Shown here: piece by piece, positions 35,243-43,736 of the stretch | Numbering within the stretch: position 1 is the stretch's first letter | Layout: the number at the start of each line of letters is the position of its first letter | Source: Hymenobacter artigasi | GTDB taxonomy: Bacteria > Bacteroidota > Bacteroidia > Cytophagales > Hymenobacteraceae | DNA length: 64,000 nt | NCBI RefSeq assembly: GCF_012275535.1 | Contig: NZ_JAAVTK010000004.1 | Location: forward strand, 186,001 to 250,000 | Direction: 5' to 3' | Notes under the pieces: model-generated | The model's input: only the letters and a program-made list of their open reading frames with translations | Databases searched by the model: none | What the model was told of the DNA's origin: nothing | Position numbers and translations under genes: made by a program

Positions 35243-36784
35243 ATGAAACGAAGGAATACGCCATTTTTTCATCGGGTGCGGCCCCGGCCGCTGGCGCTGA
35301 TGGTCGGCGTGGTGCTGGCCACGGCCAGCGCCCAGGCCCAGACCATGCCCGCGCCACCGCCGGCCCTGGGCCAGCCCGCGGCGGCCCCCAGTGGCCCCTG
35401 GACGCTGCAAGCGGCCGTTGACTACGCCGTGACGCACAACCTGACCGTGCGCCAAAGCGAGCTGACCGCCCAGCAGCAGGTGGCCGTGACGCGCCTGAAC
35501 CGCGCCGCCCTGCTGCCCACGGCCGCCCTCAACGGCAGCCAGAGCTTTAGCTTCGGCACCAACAAAGACCCCTTCACCAACCAGTTTCAGGCCGTGAATG
35601 TGCGGGCCAACAACTTCTCGGCCCAGGGGCAGGTCACGTTGTTTTCGGGCTTTCAGCTGCGCAATACCATTAAGCAGGGGCAGCTCGATGCGCAGGCCAC
35701 GCGGGCCGACGTGGAGAAGGCGCGCAACGACCTGTCGCTGAACGTGGCCTCGTCGTTTTTGCAGCTGCTGTTGGCGCAGGAGCTCATCCGGGCCTCCGAG
35801 GCGCGCATGAGCACCGTGCGCGAGCAGGTGAGCCGCAGCGAAAAGCTGCTGAAAGCCGGGGCCGTGGCCGAAGGCAACCTGCTTGACAGCCGCGCCCAGC
35901 AGGCCGGCGAGGAGCGTACCCTCGTGACGGCCCAAAACCAGCTGGCCCTGGCTCAGCTGGCCCTGGTGCAGCAAATGAACCTCGACCCGGCCAACGCCCG
36001 CCGCTTCGAAGTAGTGGCGCCCACCCTGCCCGACCCCACCCAGCTGGCCATCGCCGATGCCGAGCTGGACCCCAACGCGACCTACGAAATGGCCCGCCAG
36101 AAGCTGCCCGAAATAAAGGCGGCCGAGCTGCGTGTGCTTAGCTCCCAGCGCAATCTCGAAATTGCCCGGGGCGCTTACTATCCGCGCCTGACCATGGCCG
36201 GGGGCGTTTCGACGGGCTTCTCGTCGGTACGGAACCAGCAGACGCTGCGCACCGACCAGTTTACGAAGGTGCCGGTTTTTGAGCTTTCGCCTTCGTCCCC
36301 GACCGGAATTGTGCCCTCGAACTTCGTGACGGTGCAACCCGCCTTCGATGTGCTGCCCTACAAATTCCTGGACCAGCTACGCGACAACCGGGGCGAGTTT
36401 CTGCAGTTTAACCTCACCGTACCCCTCCTCAACGGCCTGCAAACTCGGGTGGGCGTGCAGCGGGCCCAAATCAACATTCAGCAAAGCGAGGTGCGGGCCG
36501 AGCAGGTCCGGCTGCAGCTGCGCCAGTCCATCGAGCAGAGCTACGCCGATGCGCTGGCGGCCCAGCGCCGGTTCGCGGCCAGCTCGCGGCAGGTAGACGC
36601 GCTGGCCCTGGCCTTCCGCAACGCCGAAATCCGCTTCAACAACGGCCTGCTGAACGGCACCGATTTCAACATCGCCCGCAACAACCTCACGGCCGCCGAA
36701 TCGGACATGATTCAGGCCAAGTACGAATTTTTCTTCCGCCGCAAGGTGCTCGATTTCTATCAGGGCAAGCCGCTGACTCTCTAA
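35243..36784 (+). CDS. TolC-family outer-membrane efflux protein
   Basis: 513 residues with a signal peptide ending ASAQAQ. Two OEP repeats of long amphipathic helices (WTLQAAVDYAVTHNLTVRQSE at the start of repeat 1; GRFNTGLLN-like RFNNGLLNGTDFNIARNNLTAAESD near the end). Forms the trimeric outer-membrane channel of a tripartite exporter with the next gene. ATG 35243 is set by the signal peptide. The gap to the adaptor gene is entirely filled by hairpin D. Confidence 0.9.
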   Translation: MKRRNTPFFHRVRPRPLALMVGVVLATASAQAQTMPAPPPALGQPAAAPSGPWTLQAAVDYAVTHNLTVRQSELTAQQQVAVTRLNRAALLPTAALNGSQSFSFGTNKDPFTNQFQAVNVRANNFSAQGQVTLFSGFQLRNTIKQGQLDAQATRADVEKARNDLSLNVASSFLQLLLAQELIRASEARMSTVREQVSRSEKLLKAGAVAEGNLLDSRAQQAGEERTLVTAQNQLALAQLALVQQMNLDPANARRFEVVAPTLPDPTQLAIADAELDPNATYEMARQKLPEIKAAELRVLSSQRNLEIARGAYYPRLTMAGGVSTGFSSVRNQQTLRTDQFTKVPVFELSPSSPTGIVPSNFVTVQPAFDVLPYKFLDQLRDNRGEFLQFNLTVPLLNGLQTRVGVQRAQINIQQSEVRAEQVRLQLRQSIEQSYADALAAQRRFAASSRQVDALALAFRNAEIRFNNGLLNGTDFNIARNNLTAAESDMIQAKYEFFFRRKVLDFYQGKPLTL

Positions 36785-36871
36785 TCATTTAACAAGTAAC
36801 ATTTATCATTTAACAGCTGTGCGATTACGCGTGAATTGTTACATGTTAATTGATAAATGTTAAATGAAACC
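36781..36871. repeat. Heptad-repeat hairpin D
   Basis: Left side CTAATCA, TTTAACA, AGTAACA, TTTATCA, TTTAACA; right side TGTTACA, TGTTAAT, TGATAAA, TGTTAAA, TGAAACC. The left array starts in the tolC stop codon and the right array ends 2 bases before the adaptor ATG. The arms use the same heptamers as hairpin E but in a different order. Confidence 0.85.
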
Positions 36872-36873
36872 TT

Positions 36874-38277
36874 ATGAAAAACAACCGTTTACTGTACATT
36901 CTGCTGGGTTTGGTGCTCGTGCTCATCGGGGGCTACATTGTGGCAAAGAAAAAAGGCTGGGTGGGCAAAACCCCCGGCGTGGAAGTGCTGATGGCCAAGG
37001 CCGGCCCCACCAACATCGTGGAGAAAGTGAGCGCCTCGGGCAAGGTGCAGCCCGAAACCGAAGTGAAAATTTCGCCCGACGTGTCCGGCGAAATCATCGA
37101 GCTCTACGTGCAGGAAGGCGATTCTGTCCGCAAGGGCCAGCTGCTGCTCCGCATTCGGCCCGATAACTACCAAGCCCAGGTGGCCGTGCAAAGTGCCCAG
37201 GTGGGCACCCAGCGCGCCAATGTGGGCCAGGCCCAGGCCCGCCTCCAGCAGCTGATGGCCTCGGCCAAGCAAACGGAGCTCACGTTCCGCCGCAATTCCT
37301 CGCTGTATAAGCAGAAGGTGATTTCGCAGGCCGACTACGAAGCCAGCCAGGCCGCCTACAACGCCTCGCAGGAGGAAATCAACAGCGCCCGCCAGACTAT
37401 CCGGGCTTCGCAAAGCACCGTGAGCGCGGCCTCGGCCTCGCTGGAGGAAGCCCGCAAAAACCTCAACAAAACCACGATTTACGCGCCCGTGAGCGGCACC
37501 GTGAGCAAGCTCAACGTGAAGAAGGGCGAGCGCGTGGTGGGCACCACCCAAATGGCCGGTACCGAAATCATGCGCATTGCCAATCTCAATAACATGGAGG
37601 TGCGTGTGAACGTGAACGAGAACGATGTGAACAACGTGAGCATCGGCGACTCGGTGGAAGTGGAAGTGGACGCGTACAGCAACAAGGACGAGAAGTTCCG
37701 GGGCCTCGTGACCAACATTGCCAACACGGCTAAGGACGCCCTCACGGCCGAAGCCGTGACTGAGTTTGAGGTGCGCATCCGGCTGCTGCCCGAGAGCTAC
37801 CAGCACCTGCTGCGCAACGTGCGCGGCCACATTGTGGTGCCGTTTCGCCCGGGTATGACGGCCTCCGTCGACATCATCACCGAACGCAAGGGCGGCGTGC
37901 TTAGCGTGCCGCTGGCTGCCGTAACCACCCGCTCAGACTCGGCCAAAACCGACGATGCCAAAAACGGCCCCAGCCGGGGCGGCCGGGTAGGCACTGCCAC
38001 CGCCGTGGACCCGAGTGCAAACGCGAAAAAGGCCGATATCCAGGAAGTGGTATTCGTAATAAAGGACGGCAAGGCAGTGATGACGCCGGTGAAAACCGGC
38101 ATCAGCGACTTCCAGAACATTGAGATTCTGAGCGGCGTGCCGGCCGGGGCGCAGGTGGTGAGCGGGCCGTTCCGGGCCGTGGCCAAAACCCTGAAAGATG
38201 GCTCCGTCGTGGAAATAAAGGATGCCAAATCGCTCAATAAAGAAGCGCTGAAGGACGACCCCGAAGCGGGCAAGTAA
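36874..38277 (+). CDS. HlyD/MacA-type periplasmic adaptor subunit
   Basis: 467 residues. One membrane anchor (about 6-24), barrel-sandwich lipoyl halves (EVKISPDVSGEIIELYVQEGDSVRKGQLLLRI; IYAPVSGTVSKLNVKKGERV), a long coiled-coil hairpin between them (about 95-190), then beta-barrel and membrane-proximal domains with GMTASVDIIT. Works with TolC (previous gene) and an inner-membrane pump, most often a MacB-like ABC permease; none is encoded next to it. Confidence 0.92.
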   Translation: MKNNRLLYILLGLVLVLIGGYIVAKKKGWVGKTPGVEVLMAKAGPTNIVEKVSASGKVQPETEVKISPDVSGEIIELYVQEGDSVRKGQLLLRIRPDNYQAQVAVQSAQVGTQRANVGQAQARLQQLMASAKQTELTFRRNSSLYKQKVISQADYEASQAAYNASQEEINSARQTIRASQSTVSAASASLEEARKNLNKTTIYAPVSGTVSKLNVKKGERVVGTTQMAGTEIMRIANLNNMEVRVNVNENDVNNVSIGDSVEVEVDAYSNKDEKFRGLVTNIANTAKDALTAEAVTEFEVRIRLLPESYQHLLRNVRGHIVVPFRPGMTASVDIITERKGGVLSVPLAAVTTRSDSAKTDDAKNGPSRGGRVGTATAVDPSANAKKADIQEVVFVIKDGKAVMTPVKTGISDFQNIEILSGVPAGAQVVSGPFRAVAKTLKDGSVVEIKDAKSLNKEALKDDPEAGK

Positions 38278-38283
38278 ACACGA

Positions 38284-38465
38284 AAACTCCCCTCCTTAAA
38301 AAAGGAGGGGACATTTCAGCAAAGCTGAGATTGGGGTGGCTGGCCTCGTTGAACGATACCCGAACGATGCCTTGCGCGAGTCGTTCCCGCATCGTTCAAC
38401 GGGTTCATCACCCCAATTTTGCTTTCTGCAAAATGTCCCCTCCTTAAAAAAGGAGGGGAGTTTCC
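38284..38465. repeat. Nested inverted-repeat element, MITE-like
   Basis: Outer inverted segments AACTCCCCTCCTT...GGGGACATTT (left, 38285-38314) and AAATGTCCCCTCCTT...GGGGAGTTT (right, 38430-38463); each contains its own small hairpin CCCCTCCTT/AAGGAGGGG. Inside lie ATTGGGGTG/CACCCCAAT, and a central GAACGA-rich hairpin. No reading frame. It ends about 50 bases before gpsA. Confidence 0.85.
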
Positions 38466-38514
38466 GTTCTTTGACGCTTCAACTTCCCACCGCAACACTA
38501 TTCAGCCATCCATT

Positions 38515-39504
38515 TTGGAAAAAATTGCCATGCTCGGCGGCGGCTCCTGGGCCACCGCACTCACCAAAATCCTCAGCGAAAACGGCTCCCGCGTGGATTG
38601 GTGGCTGCGCTCGAAAGACGATGTGCAGCACCTGCTGCGCACCCGCCACAACCCCCGCTACCTCTCGGCGGTGCAGCTCGACCTCAACCGCGTGCACCCT
38701 ACCACCGACCTGGAAGAAGCCATTGAGGAAGCCGACTGGCTGGTGCTGGCCGTGCCGGCCGCCTTCGTGCAGCCCGTACTCGACAAGCTGGACCGCGACG
38801 CCCTGAAGCACAAAAACGTGATTTCGGCCATCAAGGGCATGATTCCGGGCAAAAACCAGCTCGTGACCGATTACGTGGCCGAGCGGTTCCGACTGCCGCG
38901 CACGCAGCTGGGCGTGATTGCCGGGCCGTGCCACGCCGAAGAAGTGGCCCTCGAAAAGCAAAGCTACCTCACCATCGGCTCGCCCGATGCGGGGCTGGCG
39001 CTGGCTTTCTGCGAGCTGCTACGCAACCGCTTCGTGAGTGCCCACCCCGCCACAGACCTCGACGGCATCGAGTATTGCGCGGTTATGAAAAACATCATCG
39101 CCCTCACCGGCGGCATTGCCCACGGCCTGGGCTACGGCGACAACTTTCTGGCCGTGCTGGTGAGCAACGCCGTGCAGGAAATACGCCGCTTCCTGCAGGC
39201 CATCAACCCCCAGCCGCGCGACCTCTCGGCCTCGGCCTACCTCGGCGATTTGCTGGTGACGGCCTACTCGCAGTTCTCGCGCAACCGCACCTTCGGCAGC
39301 ATGGTGGGGCGCGGCTACTCGGTGAAATCGGCCCAGCTGGAAATGAACATGGTGGCCGAAGGCTACTACGCTGTGAAGTCTATTCACGAACTGAATAAGA
39401 AGCTCAAAGTGACCATGCCGATAACGGATGCCGCGTTTAATATTCTGTACGAGCGGATTTCGCCGGCCGTGGAGCTGGAGATTCTGAAGGAGAAGCTGCG
39501 GTAA
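38515..39504 (+). CDS. gpsA: NAD(P)H-dependent glycerol-3-phosphate dehydrogenase
   Basis: Reduces dihydroxyacetone phosphate to sn-glycerol 3-phosphate for phospholipid synthesis. N-terminal nucleotide-binding motif KIAMLGGGSWATALTKIL; AGPCHAEEVAL; catalytic Lys in AVMKNIIALTGGIAHGLG; and DLLVTAYSQFSRNRTFG. TTG 38515 is proposed because the ATG at 38530 would delete the first beta-strand; ATT 38512 is another option. Longer in-frame extension runs into the repeat element and is unlikely to be translated. Confidence 0.92.
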   Translation: MEKIAMLGGGSWATALTKILSENGSRVDWWLRSKDDVQHLLRTRHNPRYLSAVQLDLNRVHPTTDLEEAIEEADWLVLAVPAAFVQPVLDKLDRDALKHKNVISAIKGMIPGKNQLVTDYVAERFRLPRTQLGVIAGPCHAEEVALEKQSYLTIGSPDAGLALAFCELLRNRFVSAHPATDLDGIEYCAVMKNIIALTGGIAHGLGYGDNFLAVLVSNAVQEIRRFLQAINPQPRDLSASAYLGDLLVTAYSQFSRNRTFGSMVGRGYSVKSAQLEMNMVAEGYYAVKSIHELNKKLKVTMPITDAAFNILYERISPAVELEILKEKLR

Positions 39505-39539
39505 ATAATTTGCATATAACTAATTAAAATACAGCGTTT

Positions 39540-39950
39540 ATGGGAGCTTGGGGACATCAGAATTTTGAAAATGATTCGGCAATGGATTTTGTCGGTGAAT
39601 TCATAGAATCGCCGAGTCTTGACGTTATCAATGAGGCGCTTTCGGTCGTTATCGAGGCGGGTGCGGAGGAAGAATACATTGAAGTAGATGAGGCTTCAGC
39701 AGCGTTAGCAGCAGCAGAGATTGTCGCTGCTGCTCTGGGCCAGGCTGCTACTGATGTGCCGGAAGAGTTGCCGGCTTCAATCCAAAAAATAGGGTTGACA
39801 GTTGACGATAAAATGTTAAAAAAAGCTCGAAAAGCTGTCAAGCAAGTACTGCGGGAATCGGAGCTTCAAGAACTATGGCAGGAAGGCGGTGAGCCTAACG
39901 AATGGCAACAGGTGCAGGAAGGACTGTTGAAACGACTGGGCCAAGTATGA
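39540..39950 (+). CDS. DUF4259 domain protein
   Basis: 136 residues. Starts MGAWGHQNFENDSAMDFV, the conserved opening of DUF4259 (MGAWGxGxFENDxAxD). The rest is acidic and helical. Function unknown. Its stop overlaps the start of the glycosyltransferase by an ATGA, implying translational coupling. GC is lower than in adjoining genes. Confidence 0.82.
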   Translation: MGAWGHQNFENDSAMDFVGEFIESPSLDVINEALSVVIEAGAEEEYIEVDEASAALAAAEIVAAALGQAATDVPEELPASIQKIGLTVDDKMLKKARKAVKQVLRESELQELWQEGGEPNEWQQVQEGLLKRLGQV

Positions 39951-40819
39951 AAGTAGTCGGTTTCACGTTCGTTCGTAACGCCATCAAGTACGACTACCCC
40001 GTGCTCGAAAGCATCAATTCCCTATTGCCGCTCTGCGATGAATTAGTAGTAGCCGTAGGCAATTCAGACGATGACACCTTGGGTCTGATTCAAAGAATCA
40101 ACTCCCCCAAAATCCGCATCATCGAAACCGTGTGGGACGACTCTCTGCGCGAGGGCGGCCGGGTGCTGGCCGTGGAAACCGACAAAGCGCTGGCCGCCGT
40201 GCCGGCCGATGCCGACTGGGCCATCTACCTGCAAGCCGATGAGGTACTGCACGAATCCGATTACGCCACCCTCCGGGTCGGAATGGAACGCTGGAAAGAT
40301 GATAAATCGGTGCAGGGGCTGCTGCTGAATTACCGGCATTTCTACGGCTCCTACGACTACGTGGGCGATTCCTACCGCTGGTACCGGCGCGAAATCCGCA
40401 TTGTGCGGCCCGGCATTGGCGTGGCTTCGTACCGCGACGCGCAGGGTTTCCGGTTGGCCGATAACAGCAAGCTACGCGTGAAGCTGCTCGATGCCACCGT
40501 GCACCACTACGGCTGGGTGAAAACGCCCGCCGCCATGCAGCGCAAGCAGGAAACCTTCAATAAGCTGTGGCATTCCGACGAGTGGGTGGCTCAGAACGTG
40601 GCTCCCGCCGAGGAATTTGACTACAGCCAGGTCGACTCCCTGCAGCGCTTTACCGGCACGCACCCGCAGGTGATGCTGGCCCGTATCCGGCAGCAAAACT
40701 GGCGCTACGAGCACGATATGAGCCGCAACCAGCACCGGCTGAAAGACCGGTTCAAGCGCTTTCTGGAGCAGCTGACCGGCTATCGCATGGGCGAATACCG
40801 CAACTATAAGCTCGTATAA
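39947..40819 (+). CDS. Glycosyltransferase, family 2-like
   Basis: 290 residues. An N-terminal GT-A-like fold (VVGFTFVRNAIKYDYPVLESINSLLPLCDELVVAVGNSDDDT) with the putative metal-binding segment YLQADEVLHE near residue 100. Transfers a sugar from an activated donor; acceptor unknown. ATG 39947 overlaps the previous stop codon. Lies between DUF4259 and EamA genes in a likely operon. Confidence 0.8.
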   Translation: MKVVGFTFVRNAIKYDYPVLESINSLLPLCDELVVAVGNSDDDTLGLIQRINSPKIRIIETVWDDSLREGGRVLAVETDKALAAVPADADWAIYLQADEVLHESDYATLRVGMERWKDDKSVQGLLLNYRHFYGSYDYVGDSYRWYRREIRIVRPGIGVASYRDAQGFRLADNSKLRVKLLDATVHHYGWVKTPAAMQRKQETFNKLWHSDEWVAQNVAPAEEFDYSQVDSLQRFTGTHPQVMLARIRQQNWRYEHDMSRNQHRLKDRFKRFLEQLTGYRMGEYRNYKLV

Positions 40820-40823
40820 GCCG

Positions 40824-41255
40824 ATGATGAACTGGCTGCCCCTGGCGTTGCTCACGGCCCTGTGCCTGGCGCTCTACAACTTCTTCATCAAGCTCGCCGC
40901 CGACCATGTGCCGCCCGCCGTGGGCGCGGTGGTGCTGCAGCTGGTAGCCGCCGCCCTCGGGGCCGCGTGGCTGCTGAAACTGAAGCTGCAGGGCCAGCCG
41001 CTGGCCATGTCCGGCAAAGGTCTGGCCTGGGCCGTGCTGGCCGGGCTGGGCGTGGGCCTGGCCGAAATCCTCACGTTTGTGGTGTTTCAGCGGGGCGTGA
41101 ATTCCTCCGTGGGTACGCCCGTGATTGTTGGCGGCTCGGTGCTGCTCACGGCCATATTGGGTCTGGTAGTGCTACGCGAGGCCCTGACGCTGCCCCAGGC
41201 CGGCGGCCTGCTGCTGATTGTGGCCGGCATTGCGCTGCTGGCGCGTGGGCATTAA
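40824..41255 (+). CDS. EamA/DMT-family small membrane transporter
   Basis: 143 residues, four to five membrane helices. Matches one EamA repeat (AEILTFVVFQRGVNSSVGTPVIVGGSVLLTAILGLVVLREALT), half the size of usual 10-helix DMT proteins, so it would act as a dimer. Four bases after the glycosyltransferase stop. Substrate unknown. Confidence 0.78.
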   Translation: MMNWLPLALLTALCLALYNFFIKLAADHVPPAVGAVVLQLVAAALGAAWLLKLKLQGQPLAMSGKGLAWAVLAGLGVGLAEILTFVVFQRGVNSSVGTPVIVGGSVLLTAILGLVVLREALTLPQAGGLLLIVAGIALLARGH

Positions 41256-41257
41256 CA

Positions 41258-41321
41258 GTCATTCCGACGCAGGAGGAATCTGAGGTAAATCGTGCTCAGA
41301 TTCCTCCTGCGTCGGAATGAC
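41258..41321. terminator. Perfect 27-bp inverted repeat between convergent genes
   Basis: Arms 41258-41284 and 41295-41321 (starting GTCATTCCGACGCAGGAGG) with a 10-base loop. It fills the gap between two convergent genes. The sequence resembles dispersed intergenic repeats more than a simple terminator; there is no T tract. Confidence 0.75.
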
Positions 41322-41322
41322 A

Positions 41323-43149
41323 TTATTCCACCAAGTGCCAATAGGAGGGAAGCGCCCCCGCCGCGCTGGCCGAATCGGCCACGGCCGGGTTCAGTTGGTA
41401 GATTTCAACCAGCTCGTTATGAAAAACGGGTGGGAAGGTGAACCCCGGTTGAAACCAACCGTGCAAATCGGGAAAAGCCAGCACGTACGTGTAGCTGATG
41501 CCCGGCTGCGGAATATGGTCGATGGGCCAGTGCTGGCCGGGGCGCTCCGAGTGCAGGTACATCCGCACGGTCATGCTGTGGATTGACTCAGGCATGAGCG
41601 TGGGGGCCTTGGGGTGCTGGTCGAGCCACTCGAAGGCATGGTACATTTCTGCATTGCGGCGGCGTGGGCGCTGGTTGTCGCGCCACAGGCTGTTCAATTC
41701 GTAGCCCAGCCACACGATGGCCGCCAGGCTCAGGGCCATGCGCAGACCGCGTTGCCAGGGTTTCGGGGCCGCCTGCAGGAGCCAGTCGACCACCAAAGCC
41801 AGCAGTAGGAAGAAGAAAAATGCTTTGTACAGTACCGCGCGACCGGGAGCAAAAACCCGCTGTGCGGCCATCATGGCGTAGGGAAAAGCCATGAACCAGA
41901 GCGCCGCCGGAACCAGCCGCTGCCAGGGCAACCGCTGCGTCGTCGGCCACTCCGTCACGCGCCGCCACAGCAGCACCACCGCGCCCAGCACCGCTAGCAC
42001 CAGTAGTCCGCCCACTTTGCCTTGACCCGCCAGAAAGCCTTCTGTTTCCCAGAGATAGGCCGGCAGGCCCCGCCAGAATATGCCCAATGGCTGTGGAGCC
42101 ACAAAGCCATTGTTGAAGAAAATAGCCGGCCCCGATACGAATATCAGCGGCGCATAGAGCAGCAGGCTGCCCGCTGCTATCACCGCTCCCAGAATCGCCA
42201 GCCACGCAATGGCTCGCCAGTCGCGCCGTCGCAAATAGCCCAGCCCCAGCCACGAAAAAGCCGACCCCAGCACCAGCGCAAACGTGGGCACCGTGTACAG
42301 GCCCAGCACGCCACCCACCACCAGCCCCGTCCAGGCGGCGCGGGGCTGCCGGGTGCCAGCTGCCAAGGCCAATGACCCAAAAAAGGCAATTACCCCCATC
42401 AGCGTCAGGAGCCAGTAGCCACGGCCCACGGCCACGTGGTACAGGCTCAGCTGTGCGAGGCTGAACAGCAGCGTGCTCATCCACGCCACCCGAAAGCTGG
42501 CCCGGGCCCCCAGCAGGCCCAAAAACAGCAGCACTGTGGCTACCGTGGCCGCCAGCACCACGGGCAGTCGCATCGTAAACCAAAACCCGGGATTCACCCG
42601 ATAAAACACCCCGCTGATGGTATTGGACAGCACATGGTTATTGGGCACCGGATAGTACGCCGAAACGGCCAGCAGGCTCTTGCTGGCAAACATTTCGTAC
42701 GAAGGCACGTCGTCATACCCCGGCGTCACGGCCGGAATACTGGCTACCAGCCGAAAGGCCGTGAGGGCGAGCAGGAGCAGAACCGCGCCGCGTTGTTGCG
42801 CCGTGGGCAGGGCCCTAAAGGCACGGCCAAGGCCCCGCAGCACGGCGCGCAACTCGCTGCCCCACTGGCGGCATTCGGCGCGGCCGGCGGGTGCGGCAAT
42901 CAGGACAACGGCCGGCAGGGCAAGCACTACGGCTAAGCCCGTCAGCAGCTGTCCGAATTGGGTAAACTCAGTAGCGGAAAACAGCCGGATGCGCCATTTA
43001 TAAAAGGGGAAAATGGCATCCAGTTGCCGCGCTTCGGCCCAGGTGGCGCTGTGCAGCACCAGCGCCGCGTAACCCGCGCACAGAGCCAGCATTCCAATCG
43101 ACAGCATCCCGAAAAAGCGTGCTCCCGGCAGCTTCATCACCGGGCTCAT
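41323..43149 (-). CDS. Polytopic membrane protein, GT39/PMT-like glycosyltransferase fold
   Basis: 608 residues from ATG 43149, about ten membrane helices. The first loop contains YDDVPSYEMFASKSLLAVSAYYPVPNNHVLSN, with acidic residues after helix 1 as in GT-C glycosyltransferases. C-terminal soluble part about 120 residues. Function inferred only at fold level. The start overlaps the maf stop by an ATGA, so expression should be coupled to maf and the DUF1015 gene. Confidence 0.7.
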   Translation of the reverse strand: MSPVMKLPGARFFGMLSIGMLALCAGYAALVLHSATWAEARQLDAIFPFYKWRIRLFSATEFTQFGQLLTGLAVVLALPAVVLIAAPAGRAECRQWGSELRAVLRGLGRAFRALPTAQQRGAVLLLLALTAFRLVASIPAVTPGYDDVPSYEMFASKSLLAVSAYYPVPNNHVLSNTISGVFYRVNPGFWFTMRLPVVLAATVATVLLFLGLLGARASFRVAWMSTLLFSLAQLSLYHVAVGRGYWLLTLMGVIAFFGSLALAAGTRQPRAAWTGLVVGGVLGLYTVPTFALVLGSAFSWLGLGYLRRRDWRAIAWLAILGAVIAAGSLLLYAPLIFVSGPAIFFNNGFVAPQPLGIFWRGLPAYLWETEGFLAGQGKVGGLLVLAVLGAVVLLWRRVTEWPTTQRLPWQRLVPAALWFMAFPYAMMAAQRVFAPGRAVLYKAFFFFLLLALVVDWLLQAAPKPWQRGLRMALSLAAIVWLGYELNSLWRDNQRPRRRNAEMYHAFEWLDQHPKAPTLMPESIHSMTVRMYLHSERPGQHWPIDHIPQPGISYTYVLAFPDLHGWFQPGFTFPPVFHNELVEIYQLNPAVADSASAAGALPSYWHLVE

Positions 43150-43736
43150 CGTGGCTGAGCGCTGCCGGGCAACGCGCCGAGGGCTTCCAGTGCGGCCCAT
43201 ACGCGGTGCGTGGGCAGGCCCATCACGTTGAAATACGAGCCTTCAAGCCGGGTGATAGCGGCCATGCCCAGCCAGTCCTGCGCGCCGTAGGAGCCGGCCT
43301 TGTCGTAGGGCTGGCAGGTGTCGATGTAGTAGCCTATTTCGGCCGGGCTCAGCGAGCGGAAATGCACGGTAGTCTGGTCCGAGAATACCATCTGGCGGTC
43401 ATCGCCGGCCAGCAGGCACACGCCCGTGAACACGTCGTGGGCGCGGCCCTGCAGGCGGGTGAGCATGGCGGTGGCTTCGGCGCGGTCGGCGGGCTTGTTC
43501 AGCACGTCGTTTTCGAGGCACACGATGGTGTCGGCGGTTATCACGAGTTCGTCGGGAGCCAGGTCGGGGGCGTAGGCGGCGGCTTTGTGGGCGGCGAGGT
43601 ATTCGGCCACTTCGGCGCGGCGCAGGTGGACGGGAAAATCCTCGTCTACTTCGCGCAGCCGGATTTCGTAGGGCAGGCCCATATCCGTCAGCAGCTGGCG
43701 GCGGCGGGGCGAGTTAGAAGCTAAAATGAGTTTCAC
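43146..43736 (-). CDS. maf: Maf-family nucleotide pyrophosphatase
   Basis: 196 residues. Hydrolyses non-canonical or canonical nucleoside triphosphates (dTTP/UTP type). LILASNSPRRRQLL at the N-terminus, ITADTIVCLENDVLNKP, and DKAGSYGAQDWLGMAAI are family motifs. The start is GTG 43736, whose GTGA overlaps the stop of the DUF1015 gene; the longer in-frame extension overlaps that gene and is not coding. Confidence 0.93.
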   Translation of the reverse strand: MKLILASNSPRRRQLLTDMGLPYEIRLREVDEDFPVHLRRAEVAEYLAAHKAAAYAPDLAPDELVITADTIVCLENDVLNKPADRAEATAMLTRLQGRAHDVFTGVCLLAGDDRQMVFSDQTTVHFRSLSPAEIGYYIDTCQPYDKAGSYGAQDWLGMAAITRLEGSYFNVMGLPTHRVWAALEALGALPGSAQPR

